Shown: one piece after another, positions 1-7,983 of the stretch
How the letters are laid out: each line of letters begins with the position of its first letter
Numbering within the stretch: the stretch's first letter is position 1
Assembly (NCBI GenBank): GCA_045105115.1
Contig: JBGCDE010000019.1
Location: forward strand, 1 to 44,829
DNA: 44,829 nt
Source of the DNA: JAUIET01 sp045105115
GTDB taxonomy: Bacteria > Pseudomonadota > Gammaproteobacteria > Pseudomonadales > JAUIET01
Direction of reading: 5' to 3'
The notes under the pieces: generated by a model
What the model was told of the DNA's origin: nothing
What the model saw: the letters and a program-made list of their open reading frames with translations, nothing else
Database searches by the model: none
Translations under genes and position numbers: made by a program

Positions 1-1
1 A

Positions 2-52
2 GAGGGTGGTGGGGTTGTTGAGAAAGGTCAGACAATAGCAACAATCGAGTAG
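2..52 (+). CDS. C-terminal tail of a lipoyl-domain protein (partial, runs off the left edge)
   Basis: Only the last 16 codons are in the window. They read EGGGVVEKGQTIATIE and then TAG. This is the typical last strands of a biotinyl/lipoyl domain, where the final 'V.KGQ.IA.IE' closes the sandwich. The stop comes directly at the end of the fold, so this is probably a small free-standing lipoyl carrier and not the first part of a normal E2. The E2 catalytic domain follows after 14 bp in another reading frame. The lipoyl-lysine itself lies upstream of the window. A frameshifted fusion cannot be excluded because only the tail is visible. Confidence 0.65.
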   Translation, partial: EGGGVVEKGQTIATIE

Positions 53-66
53 GGGGTTCGATCGAC

Positions 67-738
67 ATGGCATCAATTCGACTGTCTTGTGCTGGCGGAA
101 AAAAAAAAAAAAAAATGCAGGCAAGCTTGCAGGAAGCGGCGCAGTTATCGTACCACGCTGAATTTGTTGCCGATGAACTGATCAGTGCACGAACTGCGTG
201 GAAGAACAGCGGTCAGAAAGCTGGCTATGAGGATTTTTTCATCCTTACGCTGTGCAAGGTTTTAAAAGACTTTCCCGAATTCAATGGCGTAGTTGCTGAA
301 AATACGGCCGAATTGTCAGATGCTGCTAACGTCAGCATCGCGATTTCCAGCCCTAACGGCCTAGTCGCACCTACCTTGTTTGATGCCGACAGCAAAGACT
401 TGTTAGAGATTGGTGCAGGCCGACAAGATTTGGTTGAGCGGGCGTCTGCGGGCAAACTTACTGTGAAAGAAATGGTCGGTGGCTCAATCACCATCAGTAA
501 TTTGGGTTTTACCCGTATCCAGTATTTCACACCAATCATTAACACACCGCAGTTAGCCATCATAGGTATTGGCAGAATTGAGAAGCGCCCAGCGGTGGAC
601 GAGCATGATCAGATTGTTGTTCGATCTTATATGGGCTTGTCACTCACTGCCGATCATCGCTTTCTCGACGGTGAACCCGCCGGCCGATTCCTGACGGCAC
701 TGTGCGAGGCCTTAGAGCAACCACACCCTGCACCATAG
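67..738 (+). CDS. 2-oxoacid dehydrogenase E2 component, catalytic domain only
   Basis: This 223-residue protein is the acyltransferase (inner core) domain of a dihydrolipoamide acyltransferase, without lipoyl or E1/E3-binding domains. It would transfer an acyl group from lipoamide to CoA in a pyruvate-, acetoin- or branched-chain 2-oxoacid dehydrogenase complex. Visible motifs are MQASLQEAAQLSYHAE near the N-terminus, GGSITISNLG, and the catalytic ADHRFLDG near the C-terminus (His and Asp of the HxxxDG motif). The lipoyl group would come from the small protein just upstream. The substrate cannot be told because the E1 genes are outside the window. Oddity: codons at 97-114 are part of a run of 17 A that turns a normally mixed basic helix (RKxIAxRM) into five lysines. 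The ATG at 67 keeps the normal domain length; the ATG at 115 is a second possible start. Confidence 0.85.
   Translation: MASIRLSCAGGKKKKKMQASLQEAAQLSYHAEFVADELISARTAWKNSGQKAGYEDFFILTLCKVLKDFPEFNGVVAENTAELSDAANVSIAISSPNGLVAPTLFDADSKDLLEIGAGRQDLVERASAGKLTVKEMVGGSITISNLGFTRIQYFTPIINTPQLAIIGIGRIEKRPAVDEHDQIVVRSYMGLSLTADHRFLDGEPAGRFLTALCEALEQPHPAP
99..115 (+). repeat. A17 homopolymer inside the E2 gene
   Basis: Seventeen consecutive A bases fall within the reading frame just before the ATG at 115. Aligned by eye to the family, the encoded KKKKK replaces the conserved RKxIAxR part of the first helix with no change of length. It may be a sequencing or assembly fault, or a true slippage-prone tract. 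Confidence 0.9.
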
Positions 739-759
739 TACGTTCGAGACTTTGCTTTC

Positions 760-1467
760 GTGAACTGGACTGTTCGAGACCTCAGTCACCCTCAAGAATT
801 GCCTAGTGCTGAGTCACTGCTGCAGACTGAGCAGACAATTTCTGTGCCTGCTGGTAGCAGCGGTATAGTGTTTGCCTGGCGGTCAAGGCGTTGTTTGGTG
901 GTGAGCCAGATGGATGCAAAGCTGCCAAGGTTTGAACAGGCATGCGAAGCCATGGAACAAGCGGGCTGGCCAATCGTTAAAAGATCATCTGGCGGTGCTG
1001 CGTTTCCGCAAGGACCCGGAGTGTTGAACCTATCAGTGATTACCGAAGAAAACGCTGACACGGCTGGCAATATTGAACAAGGTTATCGATGGTTCTGTTC
1101 CGCGTGTCAAAACGGCTTGAGCGAGCTTGGGCTGGCTTCAGATACTGGTTCAGTCCCCGGTTCTTTTTGTGACGGGCGTTATAACCTCATCGTGCAGGGA
1201 AAAAAAATTGCGGGCACGTCGCAACGGTGGTCTCGGCGTGACGGGCGGGTAAGAAAGCTCTTTCACTGCGGATTTTTGCTGAACATAGACAAAGTTGCCG
1301 TATGCGACGCCGTAAACACTTTTTACTCACAAGCGGGGCAACCGCTTACAGTGCCTGTTGTGTCTTCAGCCGCATCAAATCTCTCTGAGTTGATTATCGA
1401 TTACGACCCCAACAAAGTGTTACACGCACTTATTGAATCAATGACAACGCCCGCTAGCTTGGGTTAG
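760..1467 (+). CDS. Lipoate-protein ligase A-like (BPL/LplA/LipB fold)
   Basis: A 235-residue protein of the biotin/lipoate ligase superfamily, predicted to attach lipoate (or move octanoate/lipoate) to the lipoyl domain of the neighbouring complex. Motifs seen: KRSSGGAAFPQGPGVLNLS, matching the family's RRxSGGG...G.lN signature, and GKKIAGTSQRW, which holds the conserved lysine of the adenylate site. It is shorter than E. coli LplA and lacks its C-terminal accessory domain, so it may be a single-domain ligase or amidotransferase. The start is GTG; no ATG lies nearby in frame. It begins 21 bp after the E2 gene on the same strand, which fits a dedicated lipoylation enzyme for that complex. Confidence 0.8.
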   Translation: MNWTVRDLSHPQELPSAESLLQTEQTISVPAGSSGIVFAWRSRRCLVVSQMDAKLPRFEQACEAMEQAGWPIVKRSSGGAAFPQGPGVLNLSVITEENADTAGNIEQGYRWFCSACQNGLSELGLASDTGSVPGSFCDGRYNLIVQGKKIAGTSQRWSRRDGRVRKLFHCGFLLNIDKVAVCDAVNTFYSQAGQPLTVPVVSSAASNLSELIIDYDPNKVLHALIESMTTPASLG

Positions 1468-1504
1468 CATTACCTCCATAAGCCTAAACGAAAGGAATAC
1501 CGCA

Positions 1505-2143
1505 ATGAAAATTTTTGAATCTGTAGGGCCCAACCCACGTATTGTTCGCATGTTCCTTATGGAAAAGGGAGTGGAGTTAGAATCTACTGAAATCGATATT
1601 ATTGCGGGCGAGAACCGGCAAGCTGATTTTCTTGCAAAGAACCCAACTGGACAAACGCCAGCGCTGCAACTCGATAGCGGTGAGTTCATTACCGAGATTA
1701 CGGCGATCTGTGAGTATCTGGAAGAGGTGCACCCGTCACCGCCACTGATTGGCGAAACCGCTGAGCAGCGGGCTGAAACCCGGATGTGGGTTCGACGTAT
1801 GGACTTAAATATTTTTGAGCCATTGCTGAACGGCTTTCGTTTTTCAGAAGGTCTTCCCTTGTTTGGTTCACGAGTACATTGCATTCCTCAAGCCGCTGAT
1901 GATTTGAAGGCAACGGCGCAGGAACATTTGGCCTGGATTGATACTGTGTTGGCTGACAGAACCTACGTGGCTGGTGAGCGATTCACTTTGGCCGATATCA
2001 TGTTGTACGTGATGGTTGAATTTGGATTTCGCCAGGGCCAAGGCTTTGATCACGACAAGATGCCTAATCTCGCGGCTTGGGAGCAGCGCATGCTTGAGCG
2101 ACCAACCACGGTTGCCGCGGCCCACCCAGACGAGCTGGACTAG
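1505..2143 (+). CDS. Glutathione S-transferase family protein
   Basis: A 212-residue cytosolic GST. The N-terminal thioredoxin-fold half carries NPTGQTPAL, with the cis-proline before A, and FITEITAICEYLEE, the position of the glutathione-binding 'ES.AI' motif (here T-E-I-T-A-I). The C-terminal helical half has FTLADIMLYV, the usual 'S/T-x-A-D' helix cap. An AAAGGA Shine-Dalgarno sequence stands about 8 bases before the ATG. It converges with the EAL-HDOD gene, with only 14 bp between stop codons. Substrate unknown; a role in detoxification or in a ring-cleavage isomerisation is possible but not shown. Confidence 0.85.
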   Translation: MKIFESVGPNPRIVRMFLMEKGVELESTEIDIIAGENRQADFLAKNPTGQTPALQLDSGEFITEITAICEYLEEVHPSPPLIGETAEQRAETRMWVRRMDLNIFEPLLNGFRFSEGLPLFGSRVHCIPQAADDLKATAQEHLAWIDTVLADRTYVAGERFTLADIMLYVMVEFGFRQGQGFDHDKMPNLAAWEQRMLERPTTVAAAHPDELD

Positions 2144-2157
2144 TTATCGGTGCTTGT

Positions 2158-3360
2158 TCAGGCGGCTTGAGATTCGCTGGCAGAATCTGCCCATTGCATC
2201 GCGTTTACGGCCATTGTGCCGATATCTGCGATTTGCGTTGTTGTAGATTGGGGCGCTTCTGTATTTTCCAGTCCATTAACAGCTAATGAAAGAACGTCGC
2301 CTAAAGGACCAGACCGTTCTTGCAGGGCAAGGCGAACGGAATCCACAAACGGTAGTGACGACACTACTTCGTCCATGGACCGATCGAGCATAGTATCCAG
2401 TAAGGAAAATAGACCCACTGTAAAGGCGGCCTGAGGGTCAACGCCTGGAATATTTTCTGCAAGCAGCTGGCACAGTTTTGCTCTGCTTAAGGCCAGGTTG
2501 AGTAATGCTTCTGGCTTGTCGTCCATTTCGCTCATGGCCATAACGGTTAGCCAGCTCTTCAATGTGTCCATGCCGAGGTAAATAACCGCCTGGTGTATAT
2601 TTTCCACTCGCCTTGGCAAACCGGTGATGGGCGAATTGATAAACTTCAAGACCTTCATACTCAGTGCCACGTCGGCTCCGACCATTTCCGAGAGCGAGCT
2701 GATCGTAGCATTGGGTTCATTAATTCGTGCGAGTAACTCAACCAGTCCTAACTTGTTGACTGGCACGCGTTTACCGCTGATCACTCTGGGTTTGGCAAAG
2801 AAATACCCTTGATAGTAATCGAAATTTAGTTCCTTTAATTCGTCGTATTCATCTTGTGTTTCGATGCGCTCAGCAAGTGTTAGCTTGCCAAGGCTTTGCA
2901 TCATTTCAACTTGTTCTTTGAGTGCGCTTCGGTCGAGTTGCGTAATATCGAATTTTACGATGGCGGCTTCGTCTATCAATGGTCGCCATTGTTCGCTGAA
3001 AATGAAGTCGTCTAACGCAAGCGTGTAACCGGCGGCGTTTAGTTCGCGTACTCGGTCAATAAGTTTCTGATCTATTTCTACGTCTTCCAGAATTTCCAAA
3101 ACGACTTGCTTGGGTGGAAAGCTGATCATTTCCGGGTCGACCAGAAAGTCGTAAGGCATATTGATAAAAGCGGGGCGATTACCAACCAGCTTTTCTATGC
3201 CTATCTCGGTGAAGGTGTTGATGATGACGGTGGATGTGGCTTTGGCGCCATCAAAGAAGCTGGCTGAATTTTGTTCGCTTGATCGGAACAGCAATTCGTA
3301 AGCGTATACATCCATATTGCAGTCAAATATTGGCTGCCGGCCAATATAAAATTCAGACAT
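2158..3360 (-). CDS. EAL-HDOD signalling protein (YuxH family)
   Basis: A 400-residue protein with an N-terminal EAL-type domain (about residues 3-200) followed by an HDOD domain (about 200-400). It starts MSEFYIGRQPIFD, a hallmark of this family. The EAL signature is altered to YELLFR, while LEILEDVEID, LALDDF, KFDIT and YYQGYFFAKP mark the other active-site strands. Some members bind but do not hydrolyse cyclic-di-GMP, so enzyme activity is uncertain. The HDOD part shows MKVLKFINSP and HQAVIYLG. I chose the ATG at 3360, and not one 11 codons upstream, because AAAGGA stands a proper distance before it and homology begins there. Likely a regulator of motility, twitching or biofilm switching; no target gene is nearby. 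Confidence 0.85.
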   Translation of the reverse strand: MSEFYIGRQPIFDCNMDVYAYELLFRSSEQNSASFFDGAKATSTVIINTFTEIGIEKLVGNRPAFINMPYDFLVDPEMISFPPKQVVLEILEDVEIDQKLIDRVRELNAAGYTLALDDFIFSEQWRPLIDEAAIVKFDITQLDRSALKEQVEMMQSLGKLTLAERIETQDEYDELKELNFDYYQGYFFAKPRVISGKRVPVNKLGLVELLARINEPNATISSLSEMVGADVALSMKVLKFINSPITGLPRRVENIHQAVIYLGMDTLKSWLTVMAMSEMDDKPEALLNLALSRAKLCQLLAENIPGVDPQAAFTVGLFSLLDTMLDRSMDEVVSSLPFVDSVRLALQERSGPLGDVLSLAVNGLENTEAPQSTTTQIADIGTMAVNAMQWADSASESQAA

Positions 3361-3666
3361 GCATAATCCTTTGCAAGTGCTTGTGGGTAGCACTTAAGTA
3401 TAGTGGTTTTGGCTGACTTGCTTGCTTGAATTGTAAATGGCTCGATGCTTTCGATTTGAGCCTGAATCGAACTCCGTAGGCTCTTTCTTGTCCGGCACCA
3501 AAGCGAGTGTCGGCCAGCGGAACACGCCGTAAACCCATCCATGGGGGCTTGATTTTCGACTTCCTGTCTCAAACGGTCCCTCTAGCCAGCACTCACTTTG
3601 TCGCTTAAGTGCCAGAATCTTGACTTGGTAGTGTAAGTGCCAGAGACGTACCGCTCGTCCTTTTTT
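3361..3666. other. Intergenic region with hairpin repeat A and no gene
   Basis: About 300 bases between the DUF3604 gene and the EAL-HDOD gene (both minus strand). It holds repeat copy A at 3499-3600. After it, near 3601-3655, come short motifs (CTTAAGTGCC, then TAAGTGCCAG) that partly repeat each other and resemble the flank of copy C. A short run of T stands at 3660-3668. No convincing coding sequence was seen. Confidence 0.6.
3499..3600 (+). repeat. Dispersed hairpin repeat, copy A
   Basis: A 102-bp imperfect inverted repeat. Its outer 23-nt arms are 3499-3521 and 3578-3600; the outer 11 bases (CAAAGCGAGTG / CACTCACTTTG) differ at one position. The inside carries two small stem-loops: CCCATCCATGGG, and GACTTCCTGTC (degenerate here). 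The 27 bases from 3523 are identical in copies B and C of this window, while the arms differ in sequence but remain self-complementary. It lies between two minus-strand genes, where an RNA hairpin could act as an attenuator or processing site. Confidence 0.8.
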
Positions 3667-5565
3667 TTAAGGCGTATACCAAATAGGCGAGGTATAAGCT
3701 CGTTCCTGAATCTCTGCAGGCACATCATCCGGCAGGTCTTTTTTATAGCGCACCGCGTCATAAGTTGTCCAACGTGGCGTGGGTATTTCGATCACTCTGG
3801 CGTAATAGAATGCGCGCTGAGCGCCGTTAAACTCTGGGTCTGTCCACTGCGTGCTCAACTGTTTGGCGCCAATGCTGTTTTCATAGCTGGCCGTGTCTGT
3901 GTCTACGGTTGAATCGAGTACTGGGATAACACCATCGGCATTCGGTGCGCGATCATCTGAAACGGCAACGTCGTAAACCTTTTCAAACGTTTTGCCTTGC
4001 TCAGACCAGCCTTTGATTATCTGGATGCGGTCCAGGTTGCCGCCTTCCGGGTCTTTCATTGCACTGACTAAAAAGGTGGGCGCAGTCTCGCCATTGGGTG
4101 TGAGTTCCCCGCCCATGGGAACGCCGTTCTTATAGCCTTCGGCAACCATTGCATCGGCGGCTCCTGCGTTGTCAGCGAAGTTCCAACCGCCAAAAAAGCG
4201 AACCGTTATACGCGGGCCTGTGGTGGCGTACACTTCACGGCGCTCAAGGCTGTCGTACAGTGACTCTCGTGTGTTTTGATCGGCCCAAACTGCAACATAA
4301 CCTGATGAGGTGAGTAGGCGGTTTTCCCAGAGGGTTCCGCCCATTTTATTGGTAAGTCGATCAGCCGAGGGTTCTGAATCCGGGAACTTGCCAAAGTAGT
4401 TGTTATCGTCTGCGGTTGCAAACGTTGTGTGTGAATCAGTGCTGCCGATCATGCCGAATTGATACGGATTTGCGCCGAGTTTATCAGCCAGTTTCAATCC
4501 TACTTTTAGGGCGGGACGTGCGTAGGCGTGGGTGAAGGCGGCAACTTTCTCTTCGTCCTTCAGCACATTCATACCAATGTCTGTTTTGTCCCAGTTTTCG
4601 AAGTCTGCGAAGGCATCATCGGGTGACACCATTGGGTGAGTTTCAGAGTCGCCTTTAACCTGGGTCATTTCTACAATGGGTTCCCAGCGCGCTCGGCGTT
4701 GTGCGTAGTCAAGATCCAGGGCATTTCCGGCAAGATCTACTTCGTCAAACATCATGCCAGCAGACAGGTTGCCGTTATGGGGAATAGACATTACCGAACC
4801 TTGTGTTTTGCGCTCGTATTCGTCGAGATAGGCCCACAACTTTTCGGGGTTAGTGCTGTCCAGCGCTGAAAACGGTTTGATCTGACTGGTTTTGTCAGCG
4901 CCATCACGGAACAAAATATTGCGGTGTAAGTTACGGCCGTCAATCATGGACGTCCATTCATAGCCTATGAACGCAGTGAACTCTCCCGGCTTGTTATAGC
5001 GGTCTGCGGCGGCGTTGGCGCCAGCCCAAACATCACTCACAAAAGACTCTGGTACGTAGCCGGCATCCAGAGCATCGCGACCATTAATGTACGTTGTAAA
5101 TTCGTTGATGACGCCGCGTATATCGCCTTCAGCAATTAGGTCATTCCAGCGTTTGCCCAGCGAGCTACCAAGTAGCTCTGGTTTCTGCAATTTAATGCCT
5201 TCGAGAATACCCATAAACTCGGCGTGGTCAGACACCAGCAGAAAATCGAGAGGGCGGGTGAGTTTTGCTTCTACGCCTGTGCGGCCCTGAATAGCTTCGC
5301 CACTGGCAAAGCGAAAGGCGTCGTCGGCGGTTAAGTTGTCGTTGCCAAATGCAAACGAGTCGAATGAGGTGCGCGAATGTACGTGCAGATCGCCCCAATA
5401 GACTTGAGTACCGTTATCTGTAGTTGCGGCAGCTTGCTCAGTTACAGGTTCGATCGCTTGTGTAGCGGCGGGTTCATTCGCTTGTTTTTCACCACACGCG
5501 GCAACAAACAATGCGCTGCCTACTATCATCGCGAGACTTTTTGTGGAGCTGCTGTTTATCTTCAT
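3667..5565 (-). CDS. DUF3604 lipoprotein (PHP-like metal hydrolase fold)
   Basis: A 632-residue exported protein. The N-terminus is a lipoprotein signal: two basic residues, a hydrophobic stretch and the lipobox VAAC with Cys24 as the acylation site, then a Thr/Ala/Glu-rich linker to about residue 50. The body is a DUF3604 domain. It opens YWGDLHVHS (His61, His63), continues with LLVSDHAEF (Asp113, His114) and later has GMIGSTDSH, which together resemble the metal-binding residues of PHP phosphoesterases. The biochemical role of DUF3604 proteins is not established, so no reaction is proposed. It lies 43 bp downstream of the molybdopterin oxidoreductase on the same strand and may be co-transcribed with it. 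Confidence 0.8.
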   Translation of the reverse strand: MKINSSSTKSLAMIVGSALFVAACGEKQANEPAATQAIEPVTEQAAATTDNGTQVYWGDLHVHSRTSFDSFAFGNDNLTADDAFRFASGEAIQGRTGVEAKLTRPLDFLLVSDHAEFMGILEGIKLQKPELLGSSLGKRWNDLIAEGDIRGVINEFTTYINGRDALDAGYVPESFVSDVWAGANAAADRYNKPGEFTAFIGYEWTSMIDGRNLHRNILFRDGADKTSQIKPFSALDSTNPEKLWAYLDEYERKTQGSVMSIPHNGNLSAGMMFDEVDLAGNALDLDYAQRRARWEPIVEMTQVKGDSETHPMVSPDDAFADFENWDKTDIGMNVLKDEEKVAAFTHAYARPALKVGLKLADKLGANPYQFGMIGSTDSHTTFATADDNNYFGKFPDSEPSADRLTNKMGGTLWENRLLTSSGYVAVWADQNTRESLYDSLERREVYATTGPRITVRFFGGWNFADNAGAADAMVAEGYKNGVPMGGELTPNGETAPTFLVSAMKDPEGGNLDRIQIIKGWSEQGKTFEKVYDVAVSDDRAPNADGVIPVLDSTVDTDTASYENSIGAKQLSTQWTDPEFNGAQRAFYYARVIEIPTPRWTTYDAVRYKKDLPDDVPAEIQERAYTSPIWYTP

Positions 5566-5608
5566 AGTGTGCTTCCGCTGTGTTTTGGTGTTGTCGGGCG
5601 TTATCGGT

Positions 5609-7786
5609 TTAACTGCCAGCCAGTGGTGAAATTTTTACCGGAATATTGCTCATGCGCGGTATTCCCGTATACGGGTCAAAGTTTTCGGTATTGTTGGTTA
5701 GGCGGCCAATATTGCTGCCCTCAACGAATGGGTCGGTGTCGTCACCAGGGGCAGTGCCCCAGGCATGAGACATAGATATAACACCGCGGCGAAGCTCACT
5801 TGCTGTTTCAACAATACCGGTAATATGGCTTCTGTTGCTCTCGATTCGTATTGTGTCGCCGTCCTTTAGCGAATTTTCGAGCATGTCTTCAGGGTTCATA
5901 TACGCGGGGTTGTACGGGTAACGCTCACGCAGTGGCGCGTTTCGAAACATTGAAGAGTTGTGCATGTCATACAGTCTTCGGCTTACCATGCGGAATGGCC
6001 ACTCAGGTGTTTTTTCTTTTATCGAATTGCCGACTTGAACAAGTTCGCTCATCATCGTTGTATTGCCAACATTAAGGCGACCAATGTGATCATCAGGCTT
6101 TGGGCTGACGACGGCGGTGCGCTCAGGGAACAATTCGCCATCGGCTTGTTGTTTGACTCGCTCGTAAGGCACGGGCGCGTCTTTCAACATTAAGGTCCAT
6201 AGTTCTTCGCTACTGGATGCTTGCTGCATATCCAGATCAGATCCATTTTCTATCGCCATTGTGGGGTCGAGATAGGCGATGGAGGGAACTCGCAGAGGCA
6301 AACCAAGCCGTTGGCCTAGTCCATAGAAAAACGACCAGTCATCAATTACATCTGACCCTTCTGGTGGGCTGACCAGTGGCTCGCAGTATTGGCCATAGGG
6401 TTGTGTGAACCCCCAGCCAGGAATGCCTGATAAGGAGTCCTGCAAAACTGAATTGGAACTTTGCTCCAGGAACAGCGTAGGTGCGATCACATAGTCTGAC
6501 ATTTTAGACGTGGCGCCCATGTAGGGGTCAATACTGACTAGCAGTTCAAGTTCTTCCAGGGCTTCATGAGTGCGCAATTGATCCGGCCAGGCAAGCATTG
6601 GGTTGCCGCCTATATTGATCAGTGCTTTGATCTGGCCTTTGCCAGGCAAGAGAATTTCTTCGGCCAACGCAGCGGTTGGCATACCGGTCACGTTTTCGCC
6701 AAGCCCGCGTACGCGCAGTGACTTACCAAACCCCCAAGCCTCACCCGGGGGCACTGCAGCTCCAATTGCCGCATTACTGTGCACCAATACACCTGTGTTT
6801 GGAACGGTGTCGCCAACTTGTCGCCAATGGCCGCAAATACTCATCAGTGACAGGGCGAGGTATTCTGATAAGTTGCCATGTCCTGCCATATTAGGGCCGG
6901 TACCGAGGGTGGCGATGCCACGGCGGGCGCTGGCGTAACACTTGGCCAATTCGCGCAGCGCGTCGGCGTCTACATCGGCAAGCTCGGCAACAGTGTCAAC
7001 ATCAAATGGGGCAACTGCTGCGGTCAGCTCTTGCAGACCATCTACATTGTCACGAATGAAGGATTCATCTACCCAGTTTTGATCAATGATTTGCTTGATC
7101 AGGCAGGCCAATATGGCGCTGTCCATTCCAGGTTTTGCTGGCAAATGTATGTCAGCACGTTTTGCCAATTCGGATTTTCTGGGGTCTACGGTCAGAATCT
7201 TCATACCGCGTTTCTTGGCCACGGTAAAACCATTCGCGGGTGCCACCGGCCCAAGCATCGATACGATTGGGTTGGCGCCGAGAGACAACCACACATCGAC
7301 TTCTTCAAGCCCAGGAGAACCTGCCAACCAGGCACCGTGCAAGGTCAGGCTGACAAATTTACCCGGCTGGTCGATGCTGACGCTGGTGAATATCATTGGT
7401 GAATTCAGCGCGGCCATCAGTGCCTTACTGAGTACTGTGGTCTGCTGATTATTGAAACCGTGTGTGCCTATGTAGATGGCCACTGACTCCGGACCGTGTT
7501 CAGCCACAATTCGCTCAATTTTTTCGGCAATTTCATCCATCGCCTGATCTGAAGAAATCGCTGAATGGCCATCACCGTCGCGCTTCATCGAACTTTGTAG
7601 ACGGGTATCGTCACTCATCAAATCAATTATTTGTCGCCCTTTTGCGCACATAAAGCCGTTGTAGACTGGGTGATCTTTAACACCGCTAACCTTTATGGGA
7701 ACTCCGTTTTCCATCTCCACATGCATGGGGCATAGGGCATGACAAACACGGCAAATAGTAGACTTTGTTTCGTTTTTCACAGGCAT
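5609..7786 (-). CDS. Molybdopterin-dependent oxidoreductase (formate dehydrogenase/DMSO reductase family)
   Basis: A 725-residue protein with the N-terminal 4Fe-4S motif C12-x2-C15-x3-C19-x27-C47 followed by AKGR, then the molybdopterin domains. GANPIVSMLGP and GGNPMLAWP are pterin-binding loops, and the C-terminal dinucleotide-binding domain contains MSHAWG. There is no Tat signal, so the enzyme should be cytoplasmic. I saw no clear Cys/Sec/Ser metal ligand in the expected place; the local sequence is SIDQPGKFVS. The substrate is unknown. No beta (ferredoxin-type) or membrane subunit is next to it, so the electron acceptor is also unknown. No strong ribosome binding site precedes the ATG at 7786. 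It is divergent from pyruvate kinase. Confidence 0.85.
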   Translation of the reverse strand: MPVKNETKSTICRVCHALCPMHVEMENGVPIKVSGVKDHPVYNGFMCAKGRQIIDLMSDDTRLQSSMKRDGDGHSAISSDQAMDEIAEKIERIVAEHGPESVAIYIGTHGFNNQQTTVLSKALMAALNSPMIFTSVSIDQPGKFVSLTLHGAWLAGSPGLEEVDVWLSLGANPIVSMLGPVAPANGFTVAKKRGMKILTVDPRKSELAKRADIHLPAKPGMDSAILACLIKQIIDQNWVDESFIRDNVDGLQELTAAVAPFDVDTVAELADVDADALRELAKCYASARRGIATLGTGPNMAGHGNLSEYLALSLMSICGHWRQVGDTVPNTGVLVHSNAAIGAAVPPGEAWGFGKSLRVRGLGENVTGMPTAALAEEILLPGKGQIKALINIGGNPMLAWPDQLRTHEALEELELLVSIDPYMGATSKMSDYVIAPTLFLEQSSNSVLQDSLSGIPGWGFTQPYGQYCEPLVSPPEGSDVIDDWSFFYGLGQRLGLPLRVPSIAYLDPTMAIENGSDLDMQQASSSEELWTLMLKDAPVPYERVKQQADGELFPERTAVVSPKPDDHIGRLNVGNTTMMSELVQVGNSIKEKTPEWPFRMVSRRLYDMHNSSMFRNAPLRERYPYNPAYMNPEDMLENSLKDGDTIRIESNRSHITGIVETASELRRGVISMSHAWGTAPGDDTDPFVEGSNIGRLTNNTENFDPYTGIPRMSNIPVKISPLAGS

Positions 7787-7983
7787 CTTATGTTATTACT
7801 TGTTTGCAGCAAGTATGCCGCATCCAGTGGCTAATGTCATGCTTGCTGCATCGCTTCGGTTCCGGGCTCACCGCTTTCTCATTAATGCACTGAATTGCTG
7901 GAATACCTTGTGCAAGCGAGCGAGTAATATAAGCATTGCGCTGCCAGCGCAGTTTCGTCCCTTCTCTTTGTTACAAGATTCTT

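Noticed and set aside
3201..3572. Minus-strand open frame that runs through hairpin repeat A
   Set aside because: It overlaps the real EAL-HDOD start in another frame and encodes the repeat; no homology is visible.
3499..3600. CRISPR array or tandem repeat
   Set aside because: The copies are not regularly spaced and have no spacers between repeated units; they are dispersed single hairpins.
6878..7402. Long plus-strand open frame opposite the molybdopterin gene
   Set aside because: It is entirely within a strongly conserved minus-strand gene, has no family resemblance and no ribosome binding site; a shadow frame.
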